From NCBI RefSeq assembly GCF_000735695.2, contig NZ_JASZ02000003.1:1-64000 (forward strand): a stretch of 64,000 nt of DNA, given 5' to 3'. Position numbers and translations under genes: made by a program. Source of the DNA: Kaistella haifensis DSM 19056. Its GTDB lineage: Bacteria; Bacteroidota; Bacteroidia; Flavobacteriales; Weeksellaceae. Below are positions 28,193 through 36,194 of this stretch, in pieces; positions within the stretch are counted from its first letter, which is position 1; each line of letters starts with the position of its first letter. The notes beneath the pieces are model-generated. The model saw only the letters and a list, made by a program, of their open reading frames with translations. It was not told the origin of the DNA and did not search any database.

Positions 28193-29623
28193 TTAATAAT
28201 ACCCTAGAATCTTCATCCACAGACCACCAACGCCCATATAAATGATTAGTAAAACAATTCCTATTTCCAACCCTCTAAGCCACCATTCTTTTAAATCAAC
28301 ATATCCGCTTCCAAAAAATACCGGAGCGGGACCATGACCATAATGGGTTAGAACTCCATAAATTGAACCCATAAACCCTAGCATCATTGCTAAAAGCATC
28401 GGAGGAATTCCTACGGCAACTCCAACGCTCAATAAGGCCGCGTACATTGCTGCTACGTGCGCGGTAGCACTTGCGAAAATATAATGGCTAAAGAAGTAAA
28501 CGAGAATAATAACTGGAAATGCAATGGTCCAGGTCATTCCACCTACTTCCATTTTAATCAGATTGCTAAACCATCCAATAAATCCTAGCTCATTAAGAGA
28601 ACTGGCCATCATAACAAGCACAGCAAACCATACTATGGTATCCCAAGCTCCTTTCTCTCCTTTGACGTCTTCCCACGTTAAGACTGATGTGAGCAGTAAT
28701 AGCGTTAAACCGATAAAAGCTGTAGTAGTGGCATCAATTGACAATGCACCACCAAAAATCCAAAGTCCCAGCAAAATAAAAAATGCCAAAAGCATGAGCC
28801 ATTCATTTTTAGAAATAGGTCCCATTTCTTTTAATTTCTCTGCAGCCATTTTAGGAGCATCGGCGGTTTTCTTTAATTCAGGTGGATATAATTTATACAA
28901 GACCAGCGGCACTACAAAGAACGCTACCAATCCCGGTACAAATCCAGCAGCAGCCCAAGACATCCAAGTGATGTTGATTCCCAAGTTGGCAGCGAATTTC
29001 TGACACATAGGGTTACTTGCGGTTCCGGTCAAAAACATGGAAGATGCAATAAGATTCATGTAATAACTGTTCAACGTCAAATAAGAACCCAATTTCCTGT
29101 GTGTTTCCGGCTTATCGGGAACAGAGTCAAAGCTGATCGCCATCGATTTCATAATAGGATAGATAATTCCGCCACCTCTTGCGGTATTACTCGGAATTGC
29201 AGGAGCTAAGCATAAATCCGCTAATCCTAAACCATAGGCCAAGCCCAATGAACTTTTACCAAAAACTTTGATGAACAGGAAAGCAATTCTGTTTCCCAGT
29301 CCTGTTTTGATAAATCCTCTTGCAATAAAGAATGAAATTCCTATCAGCCAAATTACTTTATCTCCAAAACCACTTAATGCCTTGGTAATTGATTTTCCTG
29401 CATCTCCCGGAGCAACAACTTGCGTAAGTGCAGTAAAACCTATTGCCATCATGCACATCGTCCCCATTGGAGCAGCCTTTAAGATGATTCCTAGAATTGT
29501 GGCTGCAAAAATTGCAAACAGATGCCATGCATTTTCCGCTACTCCTTGCGGTGCGGGTATAAACCATATTACAAGTGCAACTGCAAAAGTAATTGCAACA
29601 GCTTTAATGTTAATTTCTTTCAT
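28193..29623 (-). CDS. DASS-family dicarboxylate/sodium symporter
   Basis: 476-residue inner-membrane transporter of the divalent anion:Na+ symporter family (SLC13/CitT type), with about 11-12 hydrophobic segments. The two family SNT-like motifs are visible: PSNTARGGGIIYP near 150 and TGTASNPM near 210. Substrates in the family are succinate, fumarate, malate, tartrate, citrate or 2-oxoglutarate. Placement between a porin and a succinate dehydrogenase makes C4-dicarboxylates the best guess. Confidence 0.9.
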   Translation of the reverse strand: MKEINIKAVAITFAVALVIWFIPAPQGVAENAWHLFAIFAATILGIILKAAPMGTMCMMAIGFTALTQVVAPGDAGKSITKALSGFGDKVIWLIGISFFIARGFIKTGLGNRIAFLFIKVFGKSSLGLAYGLGLADLCLAPAIPSNTARGGGIIYPIMKSMAISFDSVPDKPETHRKLGSYLTLNSYYMNLIASSMFLTGTASNPMCQKFAANLGINITWMSWAAAGFVPGLVAFFVVPLVLYKLYPPELKKTADAPKMAAEKLKEMGPISKNEWLMLLAFFILLGLWIFGGALSIDATTTAFIGLTLLLLTSVLTWEDVKGEKGAWDTIVWFAVLVMMASSLNELGFIGWFSNLIKMEVGGMTWTIAFPVIILVYFFSHYIFASATAHVAAMYAALLSVGVAVGIPPMLLAMMLGFMGSIYGVLTHYGHGPAPVFFGSGYVDLKEWWLRGLEIGIVLLIIYMGVGGLWMKILGYY

Positions 29624-29637
29624 AATGATTGGTTTTA

Positions 29638-30798
29638 TTAAAATCTACTTTGAACCTGAACAATGAAAAGATTGTTGTTGTATTGACTGGTGTTTTCAAT
29701 GGAATGTTTATAACGGTCGAACTGCATGCCGAGTTGAATTCTTGCACCATAGTCTTTTAAAAATTCCAATCCAAACATAGGGGTGATGGTCTGTTTGGGA
29801 TTTGAATTAAGCCTAAAATTGGTATCCAAATATTCATAACGGCACGATAATTCAAGTGCGCTGAGATTCTTATGATTGATTTCGTACCGAACATGAGGCA
29901 AAAAGTAAGCACCCCGAATTTGATATTCATCTGGATTTACTGGCCGTAATTCAGGTGCTACTGCAAAATAAAGAGGATGATTTGTTCCCTGTTTTGCTTC
30001 AAGCTGCATATCAAAACTCCACTTTGGATTAAGATGAATAAGTGAACTTACGTCTAGTCCAACGGCATATATCTTTTTGCCCATTACTTCTCCCACACCA
30101 CCATTGAGGCCAATATTTAAACCGTTTTCTTTCAAAAGTCCAAAAACCAACCTTGTAGAATACTGTTTTCCATTGTCATTGTCATTAATCTGATTTTTAC
30201 CATTTCCATTAACTACGGAGACTGCATATTGAAAGGGAATATCCCCAAGCTGTATTTGTCCGGTTGCAGATAAACCAATCTGAAAGCTAGTCCAACCCAG
30301 TTTCCCAAATTCTGTGTACTGATTGGACCAATCAAGAGACTTATTAATATCGATAGGGTAGGTTTCTTCAAGACCAAACAATGGCCTGAATTGTCCAAAC
30401 GTCAAAGCCAATTTTGGATCGAGCGTATATTTTAAATAGGCATTTTCAAGAACTCGAGATTTAGGATCATTTTTAAAATCTGCGAGATTGGCAAGGACAG
30501 CAACTTCTGTTCGCCTACTGATTTGAGCACGTACTTGAACCCTCATGTATTTGATCATGAAATTATTGTCAGTTCCGCTATTATCTAAGTGATGAAGTCC
30601 ATTAACATCTACATTATCCTTCATCCCTACGAGATATCTTGCCTGGAATAATCCCTTGATTTGAAGTTTGGGATATACTACAGACTCCGCAGGCTTATGG
30701 ACGGTTTGTGTAGAATCCAGAATCTGAGCTTTAGTAACGGAAAAGAACAATAAAAAATAGATTGGAAGAAACTTTCTTATTGATGAATAAGTTTTCAT
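29638..30798 (-). CDS. OprO/OprP-type porin
   Basis: 386-residue outer-membrane beta-barrel with a signal peptide ending near SVTKAQ and a C-terminal aromatic residue (VQVQSRF), as expected for BAM substrates. Segments such as NFMIKYMRVQVRAQIS and LTFGQFRPLFGLEE match the phosphate-selective porin O/P family. Here it leads an operon for dicarboxylate use, so it more probably passes organic anions. First gene, 14 bp before the transporter gene. Confidence 0.85.
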   Translation of the reverse strand: MKTYSSIRKFLPIYFLLFFSVTKAQILDSTQTVHKPAESVVYPKLQIKGLFQARYLVGMKDNVDVNGLHHLDNSGTDNNFMIKYMRVQVRAQISRRTEVAVLANLADFKNDPKSRVLENAYLKYTLDPKLALTFGQFRPLFGLEETYPIDINKSLDWSNQYTEFGKLGWTSFQIGLSATGQIQLGDIPFQYAVSVVNGNGKNQINDNDNGKQYSTRLVFGLLKENGLNIGLNGGVGEVMGKKIYAVGLDVSSLIHLNPKWSFDMQLEAKQGTNHPLYFAVAPELRPVNPDEYQIRGAYFLPHVRYEINHKNLSALELSCRYEYLDTNFRLNSNPKQTITPMFGLEFLKDYGARIQLGMQFDRYKHSIENTSQYNNNLFIVQVQSRF

Positions 30799-30863
30799 AT
30801 TGCTATTGTAGTTCTTGGTTTTTAAATGTAACCTGCAGATAACTTTCAGTCGTTAAGATATAT

Positions 30864-30871
30864 CAAAGGTA
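30864..30871 (-). promoter_or_regulatory. -7 promoter element of the dicarboxylate operon
   Basis: CAAAGGTA reads TACCTTTG on the minus strand (TAnnTTTG). It lies 66 bp upstream of the porin start; the operon would give one mRNA for porin, transporter and sdhCAB. Confidence 0.5.
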
Positions 30872-30995
30872 GTGAATTGCTCTACAAATTTTACAGGAAT
30901 AGGATTAAATTTTTAAGAAAACTTACAAAAATCATAAAAATGAATGGGGAGTTTTTTATGGTATTAATTTCTCCACTATTAGTACATTTGGTAAG

Positions 30996-31324
30996 TGGTC
31001 TACTTTTTTGAGTTGACCTCCTTTAAAATATCGATGGAAATCTGCTGGTCCGCCACAATGCGCTTGAGACGGGCATTCTCCGCTTCAAGTTCCTTGACGC
31101 GCTGGAGTTCCGAAAGACTCATTCCTCCATACTTACTCTTCCAGTTGTAAAATGTTTGTTCGGAGATACCGTATTCCCGGCAGATCTCCGCCACTTTCTT
31201 GCCTTCCTGCTGGCTCTGGATCATCCTGATAATCTGAGGCTCCGTAAATCTTGATTTTTTCATTGCTTTTTTTCCAAAGTTAAAGTTAATACTCCAATTT
31301 TAACCTGTCTGAAAAAAGCAGCCA
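30996..31324 (-). mobile_element. IS3-type remnant carrying only orfA
   Basis: A piece of about 330 bp with imperfect terminal inverted repeats: plus strand TGGTCTACTTTTTTGAG at 30996 and, on the minus strand from 31324, TGGCTGCTTTTTTCAG. It holds orfA but no orfB, which an active IS3 element needs for the DDE domain. No target duplication is evident. Confidence 0.6.
31000..31263 (-). CDS. IS3-family transposase OrfA
   Basis: 87-residue DNA-binding OrfA: helix-turn-helix (VAEICREYGISEQTFYNWK) and a leucine-zipper-like tail (LQRVKELEAENARLKRIV). It is complete or nearly so. In family members an A6-G run near the end allows frameshifting into orfB; here AAAAAAG is present, but orfB is absent and the inverted repeat follows. 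Confidence 0.85.
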   Translation of the reverse strand: MKKSRFTEPQIIRMIQSQQEGKKVAEICREYGISEQTFYNWKSKYGGMSLSELQRVKELEAENARLKRIVADQQISIDILKEVNSKK

Positions 31325-31330
31325 TGTACC

Positions 31331-31549
31331 ATTATATTCAAAAATTCTCTTTCGAAAGATGATATAATTTCAATACAGGAATCGTTTCCATCAAAATTAA
31401 AAATTCATCCAAAGTCACAATTAGTTTTAGATAACAAAGAATTGTATCAAAATTATGTCGAAACATTAAGACAAAAAGGTATTGCAGGTGAAATGAAAAT
31501 CAACAAACATAATCAACTTAGAGTATGGCTCTTGGATTACATGAAATAA
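31331..31549 (+). pseudogene. 3' remnant of an unknown gene
   Basis: An open frame without a start codon begins at the IS3 remnant and ends at TAA 31547-31549. It contains KNSLSKDDIISIQESFPSKL, SQLVLDNKELYQNYVETL and NQLRVWLLDYMK. Its regular protein-like composition suggests the end of a real gene whose 5' part was lost at the IS3 element. Family not recognised. Confidence 0.5.
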
Positions 31550-31585
31550 ATAATTGAAATATAGATTTATTTGAATTTGATTTTT

Positions 31586-31624
31586 TAACTTTGTCCCCAA
31601 TCATCAAGACGAATCAAATGATTC
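31586..31624 (+). promoter_or_regulatory. Possible promoter and operator dyad
   Basis: TAACTTTG (31586-31593) fits the -7 consensus. A dyad, GAATCA-AA-TGATTC (31611-31624), lies just downstream, where a repressor could sit. It precedes the unknown two-gene operon by 67 bp. Confidence 0.35.
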
Positions 31625-31690
31625 ACCAACCGAGATTTAACATTCCACGGTGGTTTACGATGAGCTTATTAACCTTAAGATAAGAAAATT

Positions 31691-32494
31691 ATGTTAGCCA
31701 AACTTTATCAAAAATTCTTTTGCACATTACCGCTAAGTAACACTTCCGACAAAATTTTTAAGATTTTGCATCATCCACGGTTGGATTATTGCAGGATTGA
31801 TTACAAAGAATTTGCTGTTTGTGAAGTTGAAGATTTGAAAAACTTACTGGAAGTTGACAAAGTTGAAGTTCCAGCATTTCTGAGATTTACATTTACAACC
31901 AGACAATACAGACATTACTTATCAGAATTTCCTTACCAAAAACTAAAACATAATCAGTTTTATGCAGATATTATTCTCAAAAGTTATCGAACCGAATTCT
32001 TAACAGAAGCGGAAGAATCTAAATTTCTTTCCTATTATCATGTTGATAGAATTATCATCAATAAGTATAATTGGTTTCTAAAAATAGGAATCCCACAAGA
32101 CATTATCACATCAAAGAACAAAGAGAACTTTTATAACAAAATAAAAGATTCGGAAGTTCAAAAGTCCATTTATTCCACACCAGCTTTAGCACAAATAAAC
32201 AAACACATGAAACACGTATACACGCAAAGACAAGGTGACAAAGCCGAAATAGTAAATTATATTGAACGATTTGAAGATTACACGAATTTGGAGCTTGTGA
32301 ATGCCTATAACAGCCAAAAAGCAATCTATGGGGTGCATCGTCAAGGATTGTATTTATATGCCCTTGATATAGTGTTTAAAAAGCGATTTAACAAGTCTCC
32401 AATAAGTAATGAGGAAAATATAATTTTCGGTTTAACAGGGCGAATTACATATGTAAGTGAATTAAAAACCTTTGTAAGAATTGATGAAAATTAG
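31691..32494 (+). CDS. Unknown protein, first gene of a pair
   Basis: 267 residues, soluble, no signal peptide or membrane helix. I do not recognise the family. It is rich in aromatic and charged residues (for example FTFTTRQYRHYLSEFPYQKL and KYNWFLKIGIPQD), and the C-terminal third looks like a conserved helical unit (LELVNAYNSQ, GVHRQGLYLYALDIVFKKRF). The next gene starts inside its last codons, so the two are translationally coupled and probably act together. Base composition is AT-rich like the surrounding accessory DNA. Confidence 0.7.
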   Translation: MLAKLYQKFFCTLPLSNTSDKIFKILHHPRLDYCRIDYKEFAVCEVEDLKNLLEVDKVEVPAFLRFTFTTRQYRHYLSEFPYQKLKHNQFYADIILKSYRTEFLTEAEESKFLSYYHVDRIIINKYNWFLKIGIPQDIITSKNKENFYNKIKDSEVQKSIYSTPALAQINKHMKHVYTQRQGDKAEIVNYIERFEDYTNLELVNAYNSQKAIYGVHRQGLYLYALDIVFKKRFNKSPISNEENIIFGLTGRITYVSELKTFVRIDEN

Positions 32495-32882
32495 AGAAAC
32501 AGCGATAAAAACTTTTCAAGCCTCAATATTTATTGGTTTAGAAAAGGGATACACTCAAAAAAGAATTTTTGAAGATGAGGTTTTTGAAACCGTAAGAAAA
32601 TTTCAGTTGGTAAATTCGGAGGAAAGAAACATTTTTCTTAGTGCATCAATCAGTTATTGTAATATTGTTTTAAACAATCAAAATGAACCTCATTTGAAAA
32701 TTGATTTTATCAATTATCCGAAATTCCCTTTAGAGGAAAGTGTTATGAAAGAAAATGTTATTTCTTTATCCAAAAAATTAATGATTACACATAATCAAAA
32801 CAGAATGGTAATAGTTTTTCCAGATAAAACAATTATGCTTGAACAATCGGACGATATTGACCCAAAGACGTCAATACAATAA
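32484..32882 (+). CDS. Unknown protein, second gene of a pair
   Basis: 132 residues from ATG 32484, overlapping the previous stop by 11 bp (a TTG at 32481 is the alternative). Small alpha/beta-like protein: FIGLEKGYTQKRIFEDEVFE, KIDFINYPKFPLEESV and NRMVIVFPDKTIMLEQ. Family not recognised. Coupling to the larger upstream gene recalls two-component modules such as toxin-antitoxin pairs, but nothing in the sequence shows toxicity or DNA binding. Confidence 0.65.
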   Translation: MKIRETAIKTFQASIFIGLEKGYTQKRIFEDEVFETVRKFQLVNSEERNIFLSASISYCNIVLNNQNEPHLKIDFINYPKFPLEESVMKENVISLSKKLMITHNQNRMVIVFPDKTIMLEQSDDIDPKTSIQ

Positions 32883-32963
32883 GAGTTTTGCTTGTATAAA
32901 AATATTAAATTTGTGAAAATTGAAATTGAGTGAATTAAAAAAATAATATAAATTCTTTATAGG

Positions 32964-33116
32964 AGCGTTGAACTCTGTTATTCTGTAAGAAATCGGCAAA
33001 ATTTTTACAGCAAGAATAATAAGTCTCATGCACCGCCCCTCTGGGCGGGTGTTAGTAGGACTTGTTTGCTGTGGGCTTTGCCGAGCCTCTTACAACGATG
33101 TTTGAACCCACACGCT
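32964..33116. repeat. Large nested inverted repeat (153 nt)
   Basis: Arms pair in order: AGCGT (32964)/ACGCT (33112); TGTAAGA (32984)/TCTTACA (33088); TCGGCAAA (32993)/TTTGCCGA (33077); ACAGCAA (33007)/TTGCTGT (33066); CACCGCCC (33031)/GGGCGGGTG (33043, one extra G). Unpaired stretches lie between the blocks. It fills most of the gap between unknown genes. It could be a structured RNA, a recombination site that works as folded single strand, or an old element. Confidence 0.7.
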
Positions 33117-33148
33117 TTTTCTATTTAACAAAATCTTAAAATTATGCA

Positions 33149-33799
33149 ATGAAAAAAATACTTTACCCACTATTACTTTTGATTTTTTCAAATTTTATCA
33201 ATGCTCAAAATTTTGAAAATCCAAAAGACTGGTTTCTAGGAATTAAATCTGAAAATGCACTTTCAGGTGTTGAGTTGATACCTAACAAAGAAATCTATAA
33301 AATACAATTAGATAAATGGTTAACAACCCTAAGCTACTCTGAAAGCACAAGGCGAGAATTATGGTTGATGGGCGGAGGTAACAAATCCTCAGAACCAGAT
33401 GAAGATATTTTGCTAGAAACGGATTTTGAAAATAATTCTCCGAAATTTCAAAGGATGTTCAAAAAAGCAGAAGTAAGTAGATTGAAAAATAGTAAAATGA
33501 CTTTACAGATGCATTTACTGAAAACCTATAAATTTGAAAAAGACAAGGTTGAATTCAATAGATATGGTGAATTAAAAGATGTCGTGCTTTATAAAACCAT
33601 TACTGATATTAATTCAGATGAATCAAAAATTAGTTTTGGAACATTAAAAAAAATGCTTTCAAATGTGTATGGAGAGCCGACTAGAAGTAAAGATGATGAT
33701 TCACTTTATTATGTTTGGGGAGATTCTTCCGTGAAACTGATGTTAATTGCTCATTTGAAAGATTCTTACTTTGCTATAATATATAATGTAAAGAAATAA
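33149..33799 (+). CDS. Exported protein of unknown function
   Basis: 216 residues with a signal peptide (MKKILYPLLLLIFSNFINAQ). The mature part has no motif that I recognise; near the C-terminus KKMLSNVYGEPTRSKDDDSL is followed by YYVWGDSSVKLMLIAHLKDS, a pattern like small periplasmic beta proteins. Its first residues follow the large hairpin by 33 bp. Confidence 0.6.
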   Translation: MKKILYPLLLLIFSNFINAQNFENPKDWFLGIKSENALSGVELIPNKEIYKIQLDKWLTTLSYSESTRRELWLMGGGNKSSEPDEDILLETDFENNSPKFQRMFKKAEVSRLKNSKMTLQMHLLKTYKFEKDKVEFNRYGELKDVVLYKTITDINSDESKISFGTLKKMLSNVYGEPTRSKDDDSLYYVWGDSSVKLMLIAHLKDSYFAIIYNVKK

Positions 33800-33825
33800 T
33801 TTATGCTAGTATAAAATAAATTCTA

Positions 33826-34242
33826 ATGATTGGTAGATTTGTAAAAAATTATAGTACAGCTTTGATTATTTTTATTTCAGCTCACTCTAACTTTATTCAA
33901 TTATATAGAGATTTTTTTGAAGTGGGAGATTTTGAAATAATTAGGATTACTATAATTATAATTTTAGGAACTATAGCTGGAATGTTGTGGTCTTTTATTT
34001 TTGCTGTATTACTTTGGCTATCTGTGCCAATATATGAGTATTTTAAAAATGGGTTTGCAGAACCATTTTATGTTAATGATAAAAAGCATTTATTTCAAGA
34101 TAAAATACCATTACTTATATTTTTTATTATAGTATTCATTTTCAATATTATAACTTTTATAGTTGCAGATGTAACGTTATTATCTATGATTGGAGAAAAT
34201 TTTGATTTAATTGACTATGATTCTGAACCAATGCCATTATAG
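33826..34242 (+). CDS. Small membrane protein of unknown function
   Basis: 138 residues with three likely membrane helices: one near the N-terminus (TALIIFISAHSNFI), one at about 43-65 (IIIILGTIAGMLWSFIFAVL) and one at about 98-120 (LLIFFIIVFIFNIITFIVA). No family recognised. It starts 27 bp after the exported protein gene and is probably in the same transcript. Confidence 0.55.
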   Translation: MIGRFVKNYSTALIIFISAHSNFIQLYRDFFEVGDFEIIRITIIIILGTIAGMLWSFIFAVLLWLSVPIYEYFKNGFAEPFYVNDKKHLFQDKIPLLIFFIIVFIFNIITFIVADVTLLSMIGENFDLIDYDSEPMPL

Positions 34243-34340
34243 TTCTGGTTTTATTCATAGTTATATTTCAAAAAAGTTCCTCGAAAAAAATTCTTTAAGT
34301 ATGAGAGCTAATGGTAAGTGACGGAGTTATACCCCTATTT

Positions 34341-34369
34341 CATAAAAAGGAAAAGTCTTCCTTTTTATG
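34341..34369 (+). terminator. Strong hairpin after the membrane protein gene
   Basis: CATAAAAAGGAA/TTCCTTTTTATG is a 12-bp perfect stem with a 5-nt loop, flanked by CCCC and GGGG that can extend it. There is no T tract after it, so it may instead stabilise the mRNA end. Confidence 0.5.
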
Positions 34370-34645
34370 GGGGTGGGTTAACTAACTTTAGATTCTAATA
34401 CTTTTTTTCAAAATTTTCTTGAGATGAGAGTGATTAGATATGATTTATTAGCAAATTACTTTATATAGTAAATGTTATAAATCATTAATTAATTTAATTG
34501 TAATTAGCAATATAGCTGAGTATTAACTTAAGATTATTTGTCATTAGAAAGTGAAGATAAAAAACTCAAATAAAACCACTACATAACTTTATAAAAAAAT
34601 AAATGTTGCAATGAAAACCGATTTCAAATTGATATGCAATAGCAT
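34370..34645. other. AT-rich gap without recognisable gene
   Basis: About 275 bp, very AT-rich, with no convincing coding frame, RNA gene or promoter on either strand. It links the unknown gene pair to the tRNA-Ser attachment zone. Confidence 0.6.
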
Positions 34646-34665
34646 GGTGGGGAATCGGTGGGGAA
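34646..34665. repeat. Tandem GGTGGGGAA pair near attL
   Basis: GGTGGGGAA at 34646-34654 and 34657-34665, an 11-bp period. It lies 60 bp outside the island's left att site, at a position like that of the island's own paired GGCTGTA repeats, and differs in sequence. It may be an arm site of another integrase. Confidence 0.5.
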
Positions 34666-34681
34666 AACATAAAAATCCAAT

Positions 34682-34709
34682 AAAAAAACCCACTGAAAAA
34701 CAGCAGGTT
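34682..34709 (-). terminator. Displaced tRNA-Ser terminator (likely)
   Basis: On the minus strand AACC-TG-CTG pairs with CAG-TG-GGTT and seven T follow. Before the island inserted, this would have stood about 17 nt after the tRNA-Ser 3' end. It is now 17 kb away from the tRNA. Confidence 0.55.
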
Positions 34710-34724
34710 ATGTTAGATTAGTGC

Positions 34725-34740
34725 AGAGAGGAAGGGATTC
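34725..34740. other. attL of the genomic island
   Basis: AGAGAGGAAGGGATTC, an exact 16-bp copy of the 3' end of tRNA-Ser (acceptor and T arm), followed by unrelated sequence (TCATC). It is the direct repeat of 52062-52077 and marks the left end of the inserted element, 144 bp before the integrase gene. Confidence 0.88.
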
Positions 34741-34841
34741 TCATCTTATGTATTTCTAAATACATTAAAATATTAATTTATCTAATATTCAGAGTATTAA
34801 AGATGTTTCTAACTTTAAGATATTTCTTGAATATCATTGTG

Positions 34842-34889
34842 TATCATAAAAAATGGCTGTAAATTTGGCTGTAAATATTTTTTATGATA
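34842..34889. repeat. Left arm-type integrase repeats
   Basis: TATCATAAAAAA (34842), GGCTGTAAAT twice at a 12-bp period (34855 and 34867), then TTTTTTATGATA (34878-34889) over the integrase start. The same set occurs at the right end. Arm-type binding by the integrase is inferred; binding here could also repress the integrase gene. Confidence 0.6.
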
Positions 34890-36191
34890 ACTATTAAAAG
34901 AAAAATAACTGTTGATGTTGAAAGAAGAAAAAAGAAGGGGGTAATCATTAATGAAAATGCACCCATATTTATTCGTTTAACTTTTTCATCTAATAGAATA
35001 AATTTGTATAGTGGACATAGAGTTGACATAAAAGACTGGGATTCTGATAAAAAAGAAGTCATTTCTGGCAGAATAAACTCTAGTGGACAAACAGCTGAAG
35101 AAATTAACATCACTATTTCAAAATATAAATCTGCTATTCAATCGTTCTTTTTAGAACATCAAATAAAAAACGAAATACCCACTATCGAAGAAACGAAAAA
35201 CGCTTACGAGAAAATAAAAAATAATGGTGTAGAAATAGCGAAAGTTGAGGAACTGAAAAATGATAAACTAAAAAAAGAAACATCATTTTATAAAGTGTTT
35301 GATGAATTCACTTCCTATAATGGGAAAATCAATAATTGGACAACTGACACATATGCGAAGCTCAGCACTCTTAAATCTCATTTGGAAGCTTTTAATCCGA
35401 AACTTAAATTTGAGGATCTTACATTAGAAGGCTTAAGCAATATTCTTTCTTTTTTCACTAACAAATTAAAACTTAAGAATACTACCACAAAAAAATACAT
35501 TGAAAACATTAAATGGTTCTTAAGATTTGCTGTTAAGAAAGGATATACCGAGAATAAATCATTTGAGGATTTTCAACCAAAACTTAAAATTGGAAAAAAG
35601 AAACTTATTTTTCTTACTGAATCTGAAATTTCTCAAATAAAAAATGTTGAGATACCTGAATCTAAATTATACCTAAATCGAGTTCGTGATGTACTGCTCT
35701 TTTTGTGCTACACAGGTTTGCGGCATTCTGATGTTTATAAATTGAAAAAATCAGATATTAAAAATGGAAAATTTGATGTAACTACTTTAAAAACTAATGA
35801 TAGTTTAGTAATCGAACTCAATAAAACATCACAAGAAATCCTTGATAAATACAAAGATATTCCATTCAAAAATGATAAAGCTTTGCCTGTAATCTCTAAT
35901 CAGAATATGAATGATTATTTGAAAGAATTAGGAGAATTGGCAGAGATTAATGAACCGATAACAGAAACTTTTTTTATTGGTAATCAAAGACATGATGACA
36001 CAAAACCCAAGTATGAATTATTAAGTACACATTGTGGCAGACGTACTTTCGTATGTCTCTGTATTGCAAAAGGAATTGGTTTACAGATAATTATGAAATG
36101 GACGGGACATTCCGATTACAAATCCATGAAACCATATATTGAGGTCACAGATTCAACAAAAGCAACAGAGATGAAAAAACTAAATTTTTAA
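34884..36191 (+). CDS. Tyrosine recombinase (integrase) of the island
   Basis: 435-residue integrase that would insert and excise the island at tRNA-Ser. An N-terminal arm-binding domain (about 1-100), a SAM-like core-binding domain (about 135-230) and the catalytic domain (about 240-435) are present. Catalytic residues are visible: Arg280 in TGLRHSD, His383 and Arg386 in HCGRR, His409 in KWTGHSD, and Tyr418 in MKPYIEV. It faces inward from attL, and the next gene starts 3 bp after its stop. Confidence 0.95.
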   Translation: MITIKRKITVDVERRKKKGVIINENAPIFIRLTFSSNRINLYSGHRVDIKDWDSDKKEVISGRINSSGQTAEEINITISKYKSAIQSFFLEHQIKNEIPTIEETKNAYEKIKNNGVEIAKVEELKNDKLKKETSFYKVFDEFTSYNGKINNWTTDTYAKLSTLKSHLEAFNPKLKFEDLTLEGLSNILSFFTNKLKLKNTTTKKYIENIKWFLRFAVKKGYTENKSFEDFQPKLKIGKKKLIFLTESEISQIKNVEIPESKLYLNRVRDVLLFLCYTGLRHSDVYKLKKSDIKNGKFDVTTLKTNDSLVIELNKTSQEILDKYKDIPFKNDKALPVISNQNMNDYLKELGELAEINEPITETFFIGNQRHDDTKPKYELLSTHCGRRTFVCLCIAKGIGLQIIMKWTGHSDYKSMKPYIEVTDSTKATEMKKLNF

Positions 36192-36194
36192 AAA

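Noticed and set aside
34612-34722. 36-codon frame next to attL
   Set aside because: Too short, no family, and it covers the tandem repeat and the tRNA terminator; probably chance.
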